Below the pieces are notes generated by a model. That model had not been told where the DNA came from, did no database searches, and saw only the letters and a list, made by a program, of their open reading frames with translations. A stretch of DNA of 64,000 bases from contig JASPKZ010007555.1 of assembly GCA_030220185.1 (NCBI GenBank), positions 617,001 to 681,000 of the forward strand. The letters run 5' to 3'. Each line of letters starts with the position of its first letter. Position 1 is the first letter of the stretch. Source of the DNA: Diploptera punctata (lineage: Eukaryota > Arthropoda > Insecta > Blattodea > Blaberidae). This document shows positions 20,905-33,184 of this stretch, piece by piece. The translations under genes were made by a program, and so were the position numbers.

Positions 20905-22743
20905 AATCAAAAGTGATAAAACTGTATATATTTTTAAATTATCAAATTACTTTATTATATACACATGATAATATCTTCAACATCTATAAAGATAATGAAA
21001 TCTCTGTTAAACAAGATGGCAAACTATCTTCTTGGAAAAAGATCAACACTGGAGTAAGACAGGGATGTGGACTTTTCACCGGTGCTTTTCATTGTATATA
21101 TGAATAGAATAATAAACAAATGGAGGAAAACACAACGGGGAACCTCAAACTCGATGCTATTCTTTTTGCAGACGATTTAGCGCTTCTGGCACTTTCCAAA
21201 AATGATTTGCAACGATCAATTTATAATTTACAAAACTAGGTGCCAAATTTAATATCGAAATATCAATTAACAAAACTAAAATTATGGCATTTCATAGGAA
21301 GGACCCCATAGAAAGTAAAATCTGTCTCCAGGATAAAATTTTAGAGAGATCCAATTAATTTAAATATCTTGCATATTATATCTCTATCTGGGATGAAAAG
21401 AATATCCCTGAAAAATTACTAGTTATAATAAAAGTTTGGGAATTATTAATCAAGTTATGAAACCATCCCTTGAACAAAAAAACACCAGATTACGTTTATA
21501 TAACACCAAAATTAATAGGACCGAAATTAACAGGGGTATGGCCTCTCACCTTTGCTCTTTATCATATACATGGATAGAATACTCCAAGATTGGCGACAGA
21601 TGAGACACGGTTCTATCCAAATTAATAGAAACCATAAAATAGACTCTTTGCTTTTTGCAGATGATTTGGTATTAATAGCTCCAATAGAAACAGATTTACA
21701 GTATTCTATACACAATTTTAATATCATTGCAAAAAGGTACAATATGGAAATTAATACAAAGAAAACTTAGGTGATGGCCTTTTGTGGGAAATGCCCTATA
21801 CCTAGCAAAATTGTTTTGGATGATGAAATTTTAGAACGAGTAAACAAATTTAATTATTTGGGTTATAATTTAGCATTTCAAGATGAAGCTGATATATCAA
21901 AGAAAATCACAAATTTTACAAAAACCAACGGGATAATTAACAGTATAATGAAACCATTTTTAGTACAGAAGAACACAATATTATGGCTTTATAAGGTTCT
22001 TGCAAGACCAATATTAAGATATGGTAGTGAAGCATGGACAATACGAAGAAGAGATGAAAGTCGAATAATAGCAAATGAGATGTGATTTATGTGCAGTACA
22101 GCAGGCTACACAAAGTGGGACCATAAAAGAAATGAGGGAATTATGGAAGAGTTGGATGTAGAACCCATTCTTCACCATATACAAAACTACCAGAACAACT
22201 GGAAAGCCCATCTTCAACGAATTCCGTCTCATAGAATTCCAAAAGCCATACTTCGCTATTGCCCCCAGAGCAAAAGATCGCTGGGACGTCCAAAAAAGCG
22301 CTGGATGGAAAATTCCTCTTTGAGACCGTAACAAACCACATGGCCTAATACTTGCATGGATGATGATGATAACACTTTGTTAGACCAGTGTTGACCTATA
22401 GTAGTGAAGCATGGACACTAAAAAGGCAACATGAAAGCAGAATAACGGCTTGTGAAATGAGATTCATGCGCAGAACAGCAAGTTATACCAGATGGGATCG
22501 GAAAAGGAACACCGATATCTTAAAAGAATTGAAGACTACGGCAATTTTAGAATATATTAAACAGTACCAACTAAATTGGAAACACCATCTTGAAAGAATG
22601 AGTTCAAATCTGATCCCCAAAGCTGTTTATAATCATATACCAAGAGGACGAAGATCTCTGGGCCGTGCTATGAAACGCCGGAGGGAAAATTTTCTATAGG
22701 ATCGTAACAGGCCTTGGCCTAATACTTGGAAGGAAGAAGAAGA
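20905..22743 (+). mobile_element. LINE C1 (split by LINE C2)
   Basis: 5'-truncated LINE C. The RT part is at 20905-21506: KINTGVRQGCG and FFADDLALLAL near 21160. The C-terminal part resumes at 22376 (LTYSSEAWTLKRQ, MRFMRRTASYTRW, GRRSLGRAMKRR) and ends with a GAA-rich tail. The insertion of C2 duplicated ATAACAC (21500-21506 and 22369-22375). The uninterrupted joint sequence is seen at 11815-11840. Several stops and frameshifts occur in the RT part. Confidence 0.8.
21507..22368 (+). mobile_element. LINE C2 nested inside LINE C1
   Basis: 5'-truncated related LINE. LLFIIYMDRILQDW, then LLFADDLVLIAP (intact FADD, about 21645), NYLGYNLAF, RPILRYGSEAWTIRR and GRPKKRWMENS. It ends with a GAT repeat tail. 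Stops are at 21768 and 22084; otherwise the frame is mostly open from 21552 to 22331, so it is younger than its host copy. The short RT region cannot be active alone. Confidence 0.8.
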
Positions 22744-23060
22744 GGTAGCTCCATAGTGCAAGCAGTTAGATGCTCACCTTTCACTGCTGGGGTCCCAAGA
22801 TTGAGTCTCGGTCACTCCATGTGGGTTTTGTGGTGGACGAAACGGAGCTTGGGCAGTTTTTTCTCGGAGTTTTCTCCTGTTTTCCCCTGCCACAATTTTT
22901 CCATACTCATCTCATCCATTTTGTTTCATTTCTTTCATTTGCTCCTGTGATGATGTGTCAGGCGTGGTCGGCTGGCACCATTGTCAATAACAGACCTCTA
23001 TATATAGGGGCTCCATCTCATCTCATTCCTCAACCTGACCGTGAGTTGGACAAGTGTTGA
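22744..23060 (+). repeat. SINE6, tRNA-derived
   Basis: Starts with AGGTAGCTCCATAGTGCAAG (A-box-like) and has a B-box-like AGATTGAGTCTCGG at about 22800. The body includes GTTTTCCCCTGCCACAATTT and GTGTCAGGCGTGGTCGGCTGG. It directly follows the tail of LINE C1. Open frames across it (22726-23060) are chance. A single copy in the window, so the ends are approximate. Confidence 0.5.
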
Positions 23061-23476
23061 GGATATTTATAGTGTTGAGAATTGAAAGAGGAAGCCAAGA
23101 TTAATAACTTTTTTATGTTACAATGCATATAAATCAACCATTTCTGTTATGGTGTGTTATAGCTCCTTTCCAAGCATGGAATTGCCATGTTTCACTAGGT
23201 ATTATTTGATCACAACACAAGACTGGCATCTGAATGTCAGTGAGTTTCTAGTATATTAAAAAACACCAAGTTTGCTAGATGACTATACAACAAGAGCAAA
23301 GCAATTTGTTGCTGCTAAATCTATTAAGTTCATCTTGTACAGAAATAAACTGATCAACAAAAATACTATGTCTCATTCATAGACTTTAATATTATGTCAC
23401 AGAATAGGCCACATGTGCTCCCAAACCCTAATTGATTGAACTTATTTGTGAATTTGCTGCTAGGACAGCAAAATGA

Positions 23477-23477
<1 letters not shown>

Positions 23478-23524
<47 letters not shown>
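23478..23524. repeat. TA dinucleotide microsatellite
   Basis: About 23 uninterrupted AT/TA units next to the 3' end of a minus-strand LINE B relic. It may be the grown tail of that LINE. Confidence 0.9.
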
Positions 23525-23526
<2 letters not shown>

Positions 23527-24045
23527 AGTTTTAACAATGTTAGTATACTTTTTCCGGCACCAATGATTTGTCTTAAATTTCACTTTATAATTTTCCTCCA
23601 TTCATCTCTATTATAACACATTTCTTCCTCTATTTTCCGGTCTTTCAAAGTTTCTCTAATCCCTTGGATCCACCTGAGATTTGGTCGTCCTTTCCTTCTC
23701 GTTACTGATGGTGTCCATTCCATCATTTTTTTTGTAATCATTCATCCTCCATTCTCCTAATATGCCCATACCATTTTAGTTACTTTTCTTGGATAAATTC
23801 TAAAATTGAGTTTTGTATGTTTATGTTCTCTTTTATAACTTCATTTCAAATTTTCACTCTCCTTGATATCCTAGCAGATCTTCTCCAATAGTCCATTTCT
23901 GCTACCATTAATTTTCTTTTCATCTGTAAGTTATAGTCGAAACCTCTGAACCGTAAGTCATAATACTTCTAGCTTTTGTTTTAAAAATTTTAACTTTAGT
24001 TTCTCTTTTGATATGTTTATCCCATAATATTCCATTCAGGGCAGA
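23525..24045 (-). pseudogene. LINE B C-terminal RT relic
   Basis: The minus strand carries, with frameshifts, WDKHIKREVKLKIFKTKARS and IMTYGSE (about 23960-24035), WYGHIRR-like residues near 23770, MEWTPSVTRRKGRPNLRWIQ near 23710 and RDEWRKII near 23600. This is the post-RT C-terminal module of RTE/CR1-like LINEs. No RT catalytic core remains. Confidence 0.6.
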
Positions 24046-26480
24046 TATTACTTATTTTAAGTTAAGTATGATTATAAACTGTGTATAGTTTTTTTTCTGC
24101 TGATTTCAGGCTATGGAGCATGAAATAATCTTAATTTCTTTTGACTCTGTCAGATTCAATTTTTTAAATGTTCTGGATTAGAAGTACTTATGCCACTCCT
24201 TCACTATATTCTAACCATTTTACTATACATCTAGAATGTATTGATGTTATTAGTTATCAATTATCTCAATTTATTTCTGATTTTTACAATTAGTACATTA
24301 AAAAGCAGGTATTTCAATAGTAAACCTGAATGCTTTTAGTTTCTTAAAGAAATCATCAACATCAGTACAAGTGATCAAATGTATGCACTTCTTTAATTTG
24401 AGAATGTATCATGTAGATGATATTGATCAGTCCTTAGATATCAATGGCTTTGATTTAATACCACATAAATTATATTCAAAATTGAAATTTGTCATAAACT
24501 GAAAGATGATTTTATTTTTTACAGTTTTGTTCTGATAACGCATATAAAGAGTATTCCACCAAAAGTGGAAAATTAGTTATTACTACAATAATTTACATTG
24601 CTAGCTGGCATGTGAGTGTATCTTCATGTTACATATTGAAGAAAATAAATGAACAGAATCTGAAAAACACAGCGTTTAAATTTAAAGAATGATCAAAGTT
24701 TCGCTTTTAATTTGTCTCCCTGAAAAATTTGTTTAATGTGACTCTGATCATTTTTCACCTCTACCCTTCATAATTATGTTATAATTCATATTGATGCCTA
24801 CAAATAACTTTTCTTATTACTCTTATGATAATTCAATGAAATCATGTATTTGATTTCTACAGTACATTTGTAAATAACGCTTATCTAGAGATTATGATAT
24901 CGCTCTGCAAGAATTTATGTATTGATGAATAACAATTTTTTTATAATCATGTGGTATTAGATTTAAACCATAGTTATATTTTTGACCTACTTCTAAAGAT
25001 ATTGATTTTGTTTGAGGCTTTTTATTTTATATTTATATAATTTTGCTAAGTAAATAAAAAGAATAGAATTTTGAGAAGTTTTCTCCTCCTCAGTACTTCC
25101 AGTGTGTAAGGTTACTTAAAGAACAATTTCCATACATATTACAGACAATTACAATCTTCCTAATAGCTCCATTAAATATATTGTGGAGATTGCAAAAAGA
25201 GAGTTGTTATAATAAAAAAATATAATCCCAAGAAAAGTGATTTAGTATTAAACCATAAAATATTTGAATTTTATTATACAGCAGTTTTCACTTGAGAAAA
25301 GCTAAATAGTAAATAAAATTATTCCAGATAATATTTGTATCATAAATTATCATGGATGGTTAGACACAACCAATAGGCATTTAACAATATATATGCACTA
25401 TATAAAAATCTAAGCTGATATGCAATAATATTGAAATATCAGCCAATGAAGAAACGGCAACATAGCAGGCAAATCTATGTCCATTGTGTTTTTTTTTTTT
25501 CAAAAATTTATGTTTGCTATAGATATTACCAACAGTTAGGTGATTGCTGATAGAATTTTTGGTTTCTTCAATTGAAATTTGTAAGTTTCTTTCTAGATGT
25601 TTTAAGTAAATCACTTGTTGTTAAAGGAGATATTGATAATTAAATTATACTTAAGATTCTATTCTCTTTCTTTTACTTGTTGGAATTGAAGGGGTTTGAT
25701 AATGAAGAGCCAATCTCACATTTATAGTAATATGAGGAAGAAACATATTAATTCCACGAATAAAGTATACAGTACATAATTTTGTATGTTTCTTTTTACT
25801 TAGTATAGTTAACTAGAATTTTTATGTATTTTCATTAGCCACCAAATGTAAACTTCTATATTCTTATATGTGGTTTACAAATATGACATTTTGTTTGTTT
25901 TCACTCGAGCAGTATCTAGACAGAGGAGAGCTATACTGAAACATCTCAATTAGAGAGAGATTAATGTATTATTCAATTCACATTGCTATTAAAAAAATCT
26001 TCCCTTCAATTAATGTAATTAAAGAGACTAAATGATTTCAGAAGAAATAGTAAAAAAAAAAATGACCAAGTTATATAATTATAACTTATAAGATTTGTCC
26101 TGTTTTTCAAACTATATTATTTATTTTTATTTTATGAATTTTTCACAATAAAAAAGAAGAAAATAATTTCAAGTATTGCACAATTTAAAAATATTTTTTA
26201 TGTATTTTTTAAAATGATTATATGCAATATCCTGTTTATGTAATTTTAGCTTATAAAATATGTATATTTATTTTGTGTTTTGAGAACCTTGTATATCATC
26301 AAAATTAATTGATTTACACAATTTTTTATACTCACTCAGAAACTTTATCCCCTTTCACCCAGTGTACCAGCCTAGTCTCAAGTATGCTGCATACACTTGT
26401 GCCACTAAAGGTGACAACTTTTCCAATTCCTCCTGGAAACACTTTTTTTTTGGAGTTTGTTGCACCTACATCAGAAATGA
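24046..26480. other. AT-rich DNA, no gene recognised
   Basis: Long AT-rich stretch with poly-T (25490-25501) and poly-A tracts and chance frames (such as the minus frame at 25381-25614). No splice-site-flanked coding block or repeat family was identified. Confidence 0.5.
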
Positions 26481-27104
26481 TGCTTGCACTACATGAAACT
26501 CGGTGAAATGATGCCCATGTAAGATTCCTGTAGCCCCAAGTAAGTGGTAATCAGAAAATGGCTCTTTAGGGAATTACAGTGGATGCAGCAAAACCTGGCA
26601 CCCAACTTACAATGACAGTCATGATTTTGTACTCGTGTAAGGTCGAACATGTTGTGGGAGAACAGCTTTTTGTATGGTGCCTTTATGCTTCCACGTATTT
26701 CTGGGGTTTGGTCTCCAGCACATCGTAATGAAGCAAGTTTTGACATGAATTCTTCTGGATTCTGGCTGTGGCATTGGAGGAGATCACAGGTCACGTTCTT
26801 GCACTGTTGTCTTTGTGCTACAATTAGGGATTTGGGAATCCACCTGGTAGATACTTTGCTGAGTTCAAGGTGTTCATGCAGTATGTGGTGCAGATTGATT
26901 CTGACAATGTGATGTACTTGTTCTTCTGTTTTGCCACTTGACTCCACAGATGTTATCACAGACATTTTCTCCTAGAACTGGTTGTCTTCTGTGTTGTACA
27001 TGGTTTTTTGTTTGATATATGCTCCTCCCACTGCTCCCAATCATCTGTGAATATATGCAGTATTTACACCCTCTTTCCATAGAAACCACCCCATCTTGAT
27101 AATC
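26481..27104 (-). pseudogene. mariner-like transposase relic, N-terminal region
   Basis: Minus frames show GVNTAYIHRRL-like residues (about 27060-27090), SSGKTEEQVHHIVRINLHHI (about 26900), then HEHLELSKVSTRWIPKSL and CDLLQCHSQNPEEFMSKL. These match the paired helix-turn-helix region and the segment before the first catalytic Asp of mariner transposases. After that only weak similarity remains. The relic is cut at 27105 by a PLE, with the target duplication ACTCTCCATGT. Confidence 0.6.
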
Positions 27105-27201
27105 ACTCTCCATGTTATTCATAAATTGATTATGAGATTTACAATTAATAAAAGTTAATTAAATGAATCATATCGCACCTCATATTTCATGTTCTTCAAG
27201 C

Positions 27202-27246
27202 ATGGAAACTGCAGTTTTCAAGAGGAATCCCTCCCATCTTCAGCCA
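27202..27246 (-). ncRNA. Hammerhead ribozyme-like core in PLE P5
   Basis: On the minus strand: CTGAAGA (fits CUGANGA), a stem II from GGGAGG pairing with CCTCTT (two G-U pairs), GAAA, then the palindrome AACTGCAGTT as a minimal stem III and TTC at the cleavage position. PLE termini are known to carry hammerhead motifs, with short palindromic stem III favouring dimers. The copy in the opposite arm (about 28980) has CTGAATA and is probably inactive. Confidence 0.5.
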
Positions 27247-27571
27247 TCATCATGACTCAAATTTTGGTATAATCTTCATCTTCAAAGTTACCATCTGGTG
27301 TTGATTTGATGAACCTTGAGATCAAATAAATCCTGCTCACGAGAAACTTAAAAATTCATTGATCTAAAATTGTTCTTCTGAATATCTTTTCCCAAACTGT
27401 CAATTCCAAAGCTTTTTTCCAAATGTTTTCAAAGTTTAGTCTCTTTTTCAATTTTATGACTCTCCAGCAAACTATGAGCTGCAATAAATTGCTGACTTTT
27501 CAATTTTGCCATTTAATATTTCTAAAGTGTTTTTTTTTTTGCAAGTTTCTAAATTTATTTTTGTTTTCCTT

Positions 27572-27775
27572 GCATCTTCTTCTAAGGATTAAACCTTATT
27601 GGTTCATTGTGGCTCCAAGTATCATAGCTGCTGTGTCCATCTCTTTCATGGGTGTCCCTGATCTCTTTTTTCCTCCTCTTAGTTGATAGTTCAGACTTTT
27701 CCTAGGTTATCTGTTGGTATCCATTTTGCAGACATGTTCATACCATTGTCTTCTATACTCTTCTATTTTTTCCTA
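27572..27775 (-). pseudogene. LINE C-terminal fragment
   Basis: Minus frame: YRRQWYEHVCKMDTNRLPRK-like residues then GGKRDQGHP and KRW. This is the W..H..RM...GxxRxGRPxKRW pattern that closes RTE-like LINEs. It ends with a GAAGAAGATGCAA-like tail at 27572. It lies inside PLE P5, next to a DDE_3 transposon relic. Confidence 0.5.
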
Positions 27776-28620
27776 TATATGGGTGTACATAAAGAATGTA
27801 GCAATTTTAAAGGTGTTGAATTATACTTCAACTAACTATGAAAAAAACAAAACTCATGTTAAACGAAAGAGTAACATATCGAGTTTACATTATGAGTTCA
27901 ACAGTGTTCAATGTGAGCCCCGTTTGTTACATGACACACATCCAACCTGTAGACTAATTCTTCCCATAATTAATAAGCATGTCTGGATTGATGGCAGCAA
28001 CAGCTTCTCAAATCCTGTCTCTCAACTCAGGCAGGTTAGCAGGCAATGGAGGCACATTGACTCTGTCCTTTACAAAACCCCAAAGGAAAAAAAAATCTCA
28101 TGGGATGAGATCCGGTGATCTAGGAGGCCACTGGAGATAAGCCCTGTCATCTGGACCATGACGACCAATCCAGTAATAACAATGTGGAAGGTCTTACAAA
28201 AATGTTTACATATGTGTCCCTACCATTTACAATTGTTACAGGCTCTAAAGCCTACTGATTACGCTGACTTTGTGCTTGAAATGTTGCAGCAGCAACATTT
28301 TCCTCAGACACTCTTGGTCGTCCCACACTTTTGCCTATAGGCATAGACAACTGGTTGTTGCGTACTGATTATGCCATCGATGGATATTGTTGGCATTGGG
28401 GGCATCAAGATTAAACTGCCTACGAAATGCATGTTGAACTATCACAACTGATTTACAACTCTCAAACTGCAAATCAAAATGCTTTCTTTTGAGGAGTTGC
28501 CATCTTTGTTATTATTGTTGCCATAGAAACAAAACAAAAGAAAGCTATCTGCTCACTCACACAACTCTTTCCTGTTTTATTTCAATCTACACACAACTTT
28601 CTGCGCCTTATCTGAGTGAT
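27776..28620 (-). pseudogene. DUF4817/DDE_3 (Tc1/mariner-IS630) transposase relic with internal inversion
   Basis: The minus strand begins at about 28503 with MATPQKKAF, then QHAFRRQFNLDAPNANNIHR (DUF4817 HTH) and GKSVGRPRVSEENVAAAT at about 28310. After a rearranged middle it resumes with WIGRHGP and WPPRSPDL (third catalytic region, about 28110), VPPLPANLPELRDRI, YRLDVCHVTNGAHIEHC (about 27925). The central DDE part is deleted. The segment 28174-28297 reads correctly only on the + strand. Terminal inverted repeats are not clear. Confidence 0.7.
28174..28297 (+). pseudogene. Inverted internal segment of the DUF4817 transposase
   Basis: The plus frame gives MWKVLQKCLHMCPYHLQLLQ then ALKPTDYADFVLEMLQ. 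In this family that stretch lies between the HTH and the DDE domain, but here it is on the strand opposite to both neighbours. The right junction is the self-complementary-prone GTTGCAGCAGCAAC at about 28284. Confidence 0.65.
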
Positions 28621-28665
28621 AATATTATTACTTGAAACTACTATATTCTTTTATGTACACATTGT

Positions 28666-28666
28666 A

Positions 28667-28708
<42 letters not shown>
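28666..28708. repeat. Compound GT/TA microsatellite
   Basis: GTGTGTGTGTGT followed by TATATATATATA, at the right border of the sequences inserted in PLE P5. Confidence 0.9.
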
Positions 28709-29091
28709 CTTTATTACAATCTTTACAACTAATTTGATAAATTCTAGATGTTTTACTATCTGGAGTATTAACTTTTTTATTAGTTCATTATGTAGGCTAA
28801 ATTTATTTATCGGTGCTAATGTTGATATTAAATTTCTTGAAACTTTTTTTAAAATTAGTTGTATATTTCATGATGGTAAATCATTTGCTTGAATTGTTTT
28901 ACTTTCTTGGAATCAGATTGTAGGGTGGTGTATTCTTTAATTTAATTCCTTTATTTTAATTTCGAAATTTGACAGTCATGATGATGGCTGAATATGGGAG
29001 GGATTTCTCTTGAAAACTGCAGTTTCTGTGCTTCAAGAACATGAAATATGAGGTGAGATATGACTCTTTAATTAATTTTTACTCTCCATGT

Positions 29092-30234
29092 GGTCCACTC
29101 ACGTAATGACAGCAGTGGGTGAAAATACACTATAATTTTGCGCAGTTTACATCCTCTGTATTGTGCTTCCACTGGAGGCAGACCAGTGCACACTACATAT
29201 TTGTAACTGTAATGACAAGTCAAAAAATAAAATGTAAATCATTATGGAGTTTTTCTCATGTATTCCTCAAAATGATGACCATTTGTGCTCTGAAACTGTT
29301 TATTAGTAATTACTTTGAATATAACTTAGCCATTAGAAAAAACACCAGTGTTTTTTTTTGTAAGATTTCCTCCTTATGTATATTTTCTACAATAATCTGT
29401 GTAAGATTCCTGTTTGAGAAAGTACGTTGATTTTTTTTATGTAGGGAGTTTTGAGATATAAACAATCTAAATATGAAATATAAATTTAAGAAACAAAAAT
29501 ATTTAATAGTATGGATTCAGTGAAAAAATGCTCAAGTACTGAATGTAATTTTTTTTAACTGTATATAGTATTTGTTGGTATTTTTTTTTTAAATGTGGAA
29601 TGGATCTTCTTTATCAAAACCCTTCAAGTATGAGAGATTTGTTTAATTATTTTTATTTTATTAAAATATTGTGTTTGGACTCTTGTTTCTTTGAGACAAA
29701 AATTATTTTGTTTGTAAGTTGATAGAATTATTTTGCATATTTATGAATTGTGTAATAATATGCATTTCTACAGCAGTCAAATAAAACATACTTATTGTTG
29801 GAGGTAACAAATTATAACAATTTTAAAATAGCATGTTTCTCTTCTGTCTTATAGCAAGTCTCACTGTAATTTGATTGGAATTTGGATGTGTAGATATCCA
29901 CTTATAGTTATTATATAAGTGCATGGGTAAAGAATTTTTCCACCATATTTTGGATTCTACATAAAATGATAATATTGTCCACTAGAAGGCAGGTAAGCCA
30001 GTGAAACAGCTCATATAATCACATTAAGAAAGTTAACCTGATAAGTAAGGTAGGGGTAGACAAAGCTTTTATTTTTCACTTGTTATAATTTTTCCTTTGT
30101 TTTTATTTTATTTATGTATTTATTAAAATAATGATCACTGCTGTAGAAATGACTAAAATGTTAATTTTAATATATAGCATGTCCAATAAAAAACTGATGA
30201 AAAATTGTATCTCTGAGATAATTATATTTATTGC
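29092..30234. other. AT-rich DNA, no gene recognised
   Basis: The first 100 bases may continue the mariner relic interrupted at 27105, but its coding motifs are not visible. The rest shows poly-T tracts and chance frames only. Confidence 0.4.
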
Positions 30235-30360
30235 TTCAAAAAGTGTCATCATCATCACAGCACTACAGGTCTCAGCTTCCTTTAGGACTTCCTTCCATAA
30301 CTCTCTGCTTCTGGCCACCATCCATCAATTCCTGACCCTAAAGTGTCCATAGATTAGTAC
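30235..30360 (-). repeat. LINE 3'-end fragment with GAT tail
   Basis: The minus strand reads WMVARSRELWKEVLKEAETC before a GATGATGATG tail. W..AA/VARSRE.W...L.EA is the closing motif of many LINE ORFs. Only the last 40 codons or so are left. Confidence 0.45.
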
Positions 30361-32884
30361 CTTTTTCCATTTTTCAGGTTGCCATCATTTAGATAGTTTG
30401 GCATATTTTCCTTTAGATTTCGAAGCAGTCCTTTTTTTTTTTTTTACATGAATGGGTGAATGGACTGTTAACCGCCATGCCCAACTGTCCAGTGATCCTA
30501 AGGGATGATGATTTTCTGTTGGGGTTTTCTCCTTTAGGTAGTATGCCCCAATTAAACAGTTGGGAACTTCTTCCATGACTCAGTTGCCAGAGATGACAAC
30601 GAGGACGTGCATGGATGTAACTGGCACTTGTCAGATTTTAATGATGCAAAGTACTAGTATGCATCCCACAACTGATCCTTTGGTCCCCAAAAAAAGATAT
30701 TTTTAAAAAAATGTATTGCTTCCAGTAGAGTTGAATGACCACATATACACACATACATATATGATTAAGAAAGTTTTCTTGGGTTTTGTGCATGATGGAT
30801 TCAAAGTCGGCCAGAGGATTAATCATACTTACATCTGCGAAAATCTACAATATACACACCATATTTATAGGTGTGTAAGATAGATCCCAAAAAATTACCA
30901 TAACAAAGGAAATCTTCTGGTTTTAAAAGATACCTTAATTATTAAATAATCCTCTGTCTTAAAACTACCAATGCTATGCTCATGGGTTAATATATTGCAT
31001 TTCCATACAATTTTTGTTGAATTGATAGTTCTATTTGCACAATTTAATTGAATCTTTTTAGAACTTCATATCTTTAATTCAAGCCATATTGCACTTTTTC
31101 CATGTTTTGCATGCTTTCCTTTGATTAGTGTATACAAAATATCCTTCTGAGAGCACCAAAACCATGTGGTTATTTTTAAGTTGGTGGAGGTAAAAAATGC
31201 ATTCTGCTGATCCTTGTTCAACAGCATATTTTAGTTCAAAACCATCATGTAAAAAGTTACTTTTATTTTCCATATCATGAACCTACTAGAGGCAGTTTTT
31301 CAGTAAATGCTACTTTTGGTGTAGCACACTTCTAAATTCTGATATTTGAGTTATAAAATTATGTTATATCATATTAGAAAATTGCAATCCAATTTAAATC
31401 TATTATCAGTATGCTCTACGAGCATTTTGATAACTAGAATCTGTCCTAACAAATAAAGATTTTGATTATAAACATTTTTTATTTGCATGGTTGATTACTA
31501 GTTGGCATAATATGATGTGCATGGGCTACTTCAACACATCTGTTGACCAGTAAGAGTTCAAGAAATATCTTTTTTCAGGATTGTACCAATTTCATTTGGA
31601 GTAATTGTGGAGCAGGCAGTCTCACTATGAAGAGTCTGTCTTTTCTTATCAATTATTCTTCATAATTTATTATTATTTTAATAATAAAATTAAATACATT
31701 TAAAATAATAAAACTAAATAAATGTAAAAAAAAATACAGCAAGATAAAATAAAATGCAAGAAAAAAGGAAGAAGAAAATTTCATAGTAAACTATAATTCT
31801 GTGTCACCATGCATAAAACCCATAACCCTCAAATTAAAAAAAAAAAAAAGAGTTAATATTATTAATGTAATATTGGAGCTGTCATTTATCATCCCTCAAA
31901 TTTTGATTGCTGTACAATTAGTTAAACAGAAGATCCAGAGATGGACAACACATTGAAGGTTCACTTCAGATAGGAAACCTCCATGCATGAATCTTCATTT
32001 TCTTAGAACTACTTAAATGAGGGTTATTGGTTTCATGCATGGTGCCACAGAATTCATAATGCAATTTTGATTTGACCAACAAGATTGAGATTTCTATTGA
32101 ATCTTTAAATTCATAGAGGCCCTGGGCTAATATTTTGAAGCTGAAAAGGTTGAAATAACATGAGTAAATATATTTGACAAATACATGGCAGAGAACTAAG
32201 TTATCATCAGGATATTTATGTACATATATTACAAGAGTTATATAATTTGATTTTATTTCTCAGAATTTGTAAACTTTGAAGCAATAAATGCAATTTCTTC
32301 AGAGAGAAAACTTTTTCCTTCTCACCAGTTCTTTCTTAGACATGTTATGTGGGTATACATGCTGTAATAAAAAATAAATCTCAGGATTCCTCATTATAGA
32401 ATAAAACTTTTTTTTATTAGCACAAATCTGGAAATGCTGGTTTCTGAGTTACAGGGGTTATTAGTATGGTATAATACACTTTATTGTGCTTGTTTTTTTT
32501 TTATATATTTTTGGAAATGAAATGCTAAAACTATTCATCCCATGCTTGAATTAGTACTGTAACATAGAACTTTTTACTGAGGCTGATGGACATACTCCTT
32601 TGAAACCGGTTCAAGAAAGAGAACTAATATGATTTAAGTTAGGATTCCATTTCCAGATACTGTAATAAAGGATACTCATCTCAACATTTATTCACCCAAT
32701 AAACATTGTCAACATCTTTCTCTTCAAGAAATCTGAAAGTATATGTTTACATTTAACATTATAACAATACCTTTACAGTTATAATTGTAGTATTAATAAA
32801 AGCCTTCTTGAATTAGAAGCAACCCAATTGTGTAGCAATTAAAGGGTTATATAAGAGAGAAAACTTTGTGTTTGAACAACAAGC
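30361..32884. other. AT-rich DNA, no gene recognised
   Basis: Contains a 16-base poly-T at about 30430-30446, which could be the A-tail of a minus-strand retroposed sequence extending rightward, but its source was not recognised. Otherwise chance frames only. Confidence 0.4.
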
Positions 32885-32972
32885 TGGATAGTACAATAAT
32901 CGGTGCACTGATGTGTAAAACCAGAGGTCTTGGGTTCAATTCCTGGTTCAGTTAAAAAATCTTCTCTTCAAA
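32885..32972 (+). repeat. tRNA-like unit, decayed
   Basis: GCTGGATAGTACAATAATCGG (A-box-like) and GGGTTCAATTCCTGG (B box) about 40 bases apart, followed by a TTCTCTTCAAAAA stretch like the spacer after the tRNA-like part in other units of the tRNA-headed family. TTCTCTTCAA also occurs at 32718-32727 and might be the other half of a target duplication, but it overlaps the family's own spacer. Confidence 0.45.
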
Positions 32973-33184
32973 AAAAAATCAACATAATTTAGCAAAAAAA
33001 GTACTGCAGTGCATTGCAAGTTGTACAGCAAACTCTAAATTAGTAATTTGAAGATTACCCAAGATGATTTAATTTTTATGAAAAATTTAAAAGTTTAAAA
33101 CAAAAGTAATTATTAATATTTTTTCTTCTTTTCTTTACTTCACTATTCTCCTTTTACTATGGAATGTTTTTGGGCTTAAAGGTT

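Larger units (their letters stand above)
27116..29080 (-). mobile_element. PLE P5 with inverted terminal arms, in mariner relic
   Basis: Perfect 11-bp duplication, ACTCTCCATGT at 27105-27115 and 29081-29091. The outer 100-110 bp are inverted copies of each other (27150-27265 and 28970-29080, both with CCTCATATTTCATGTTCTT or its complement). The minus strand encodes the GIY-YIG/C-terminal end at 27270-27570 and further PLE sequence at 28706-28960. Between 27572 and 28705 other elements were inserted. Confidence 0.8.

Noticed and set aside
26309..26506. A plus open frame of 65 residues as a gene
   Set aside because: It runs into the antisense of the mariner relic and shows no domain or splice signals.
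28632..28892. An 86-residue plus frame with a hydrophobic start
   Set aside because: It reads through a GT/TA microsatellite and then antisense PLE sequence.
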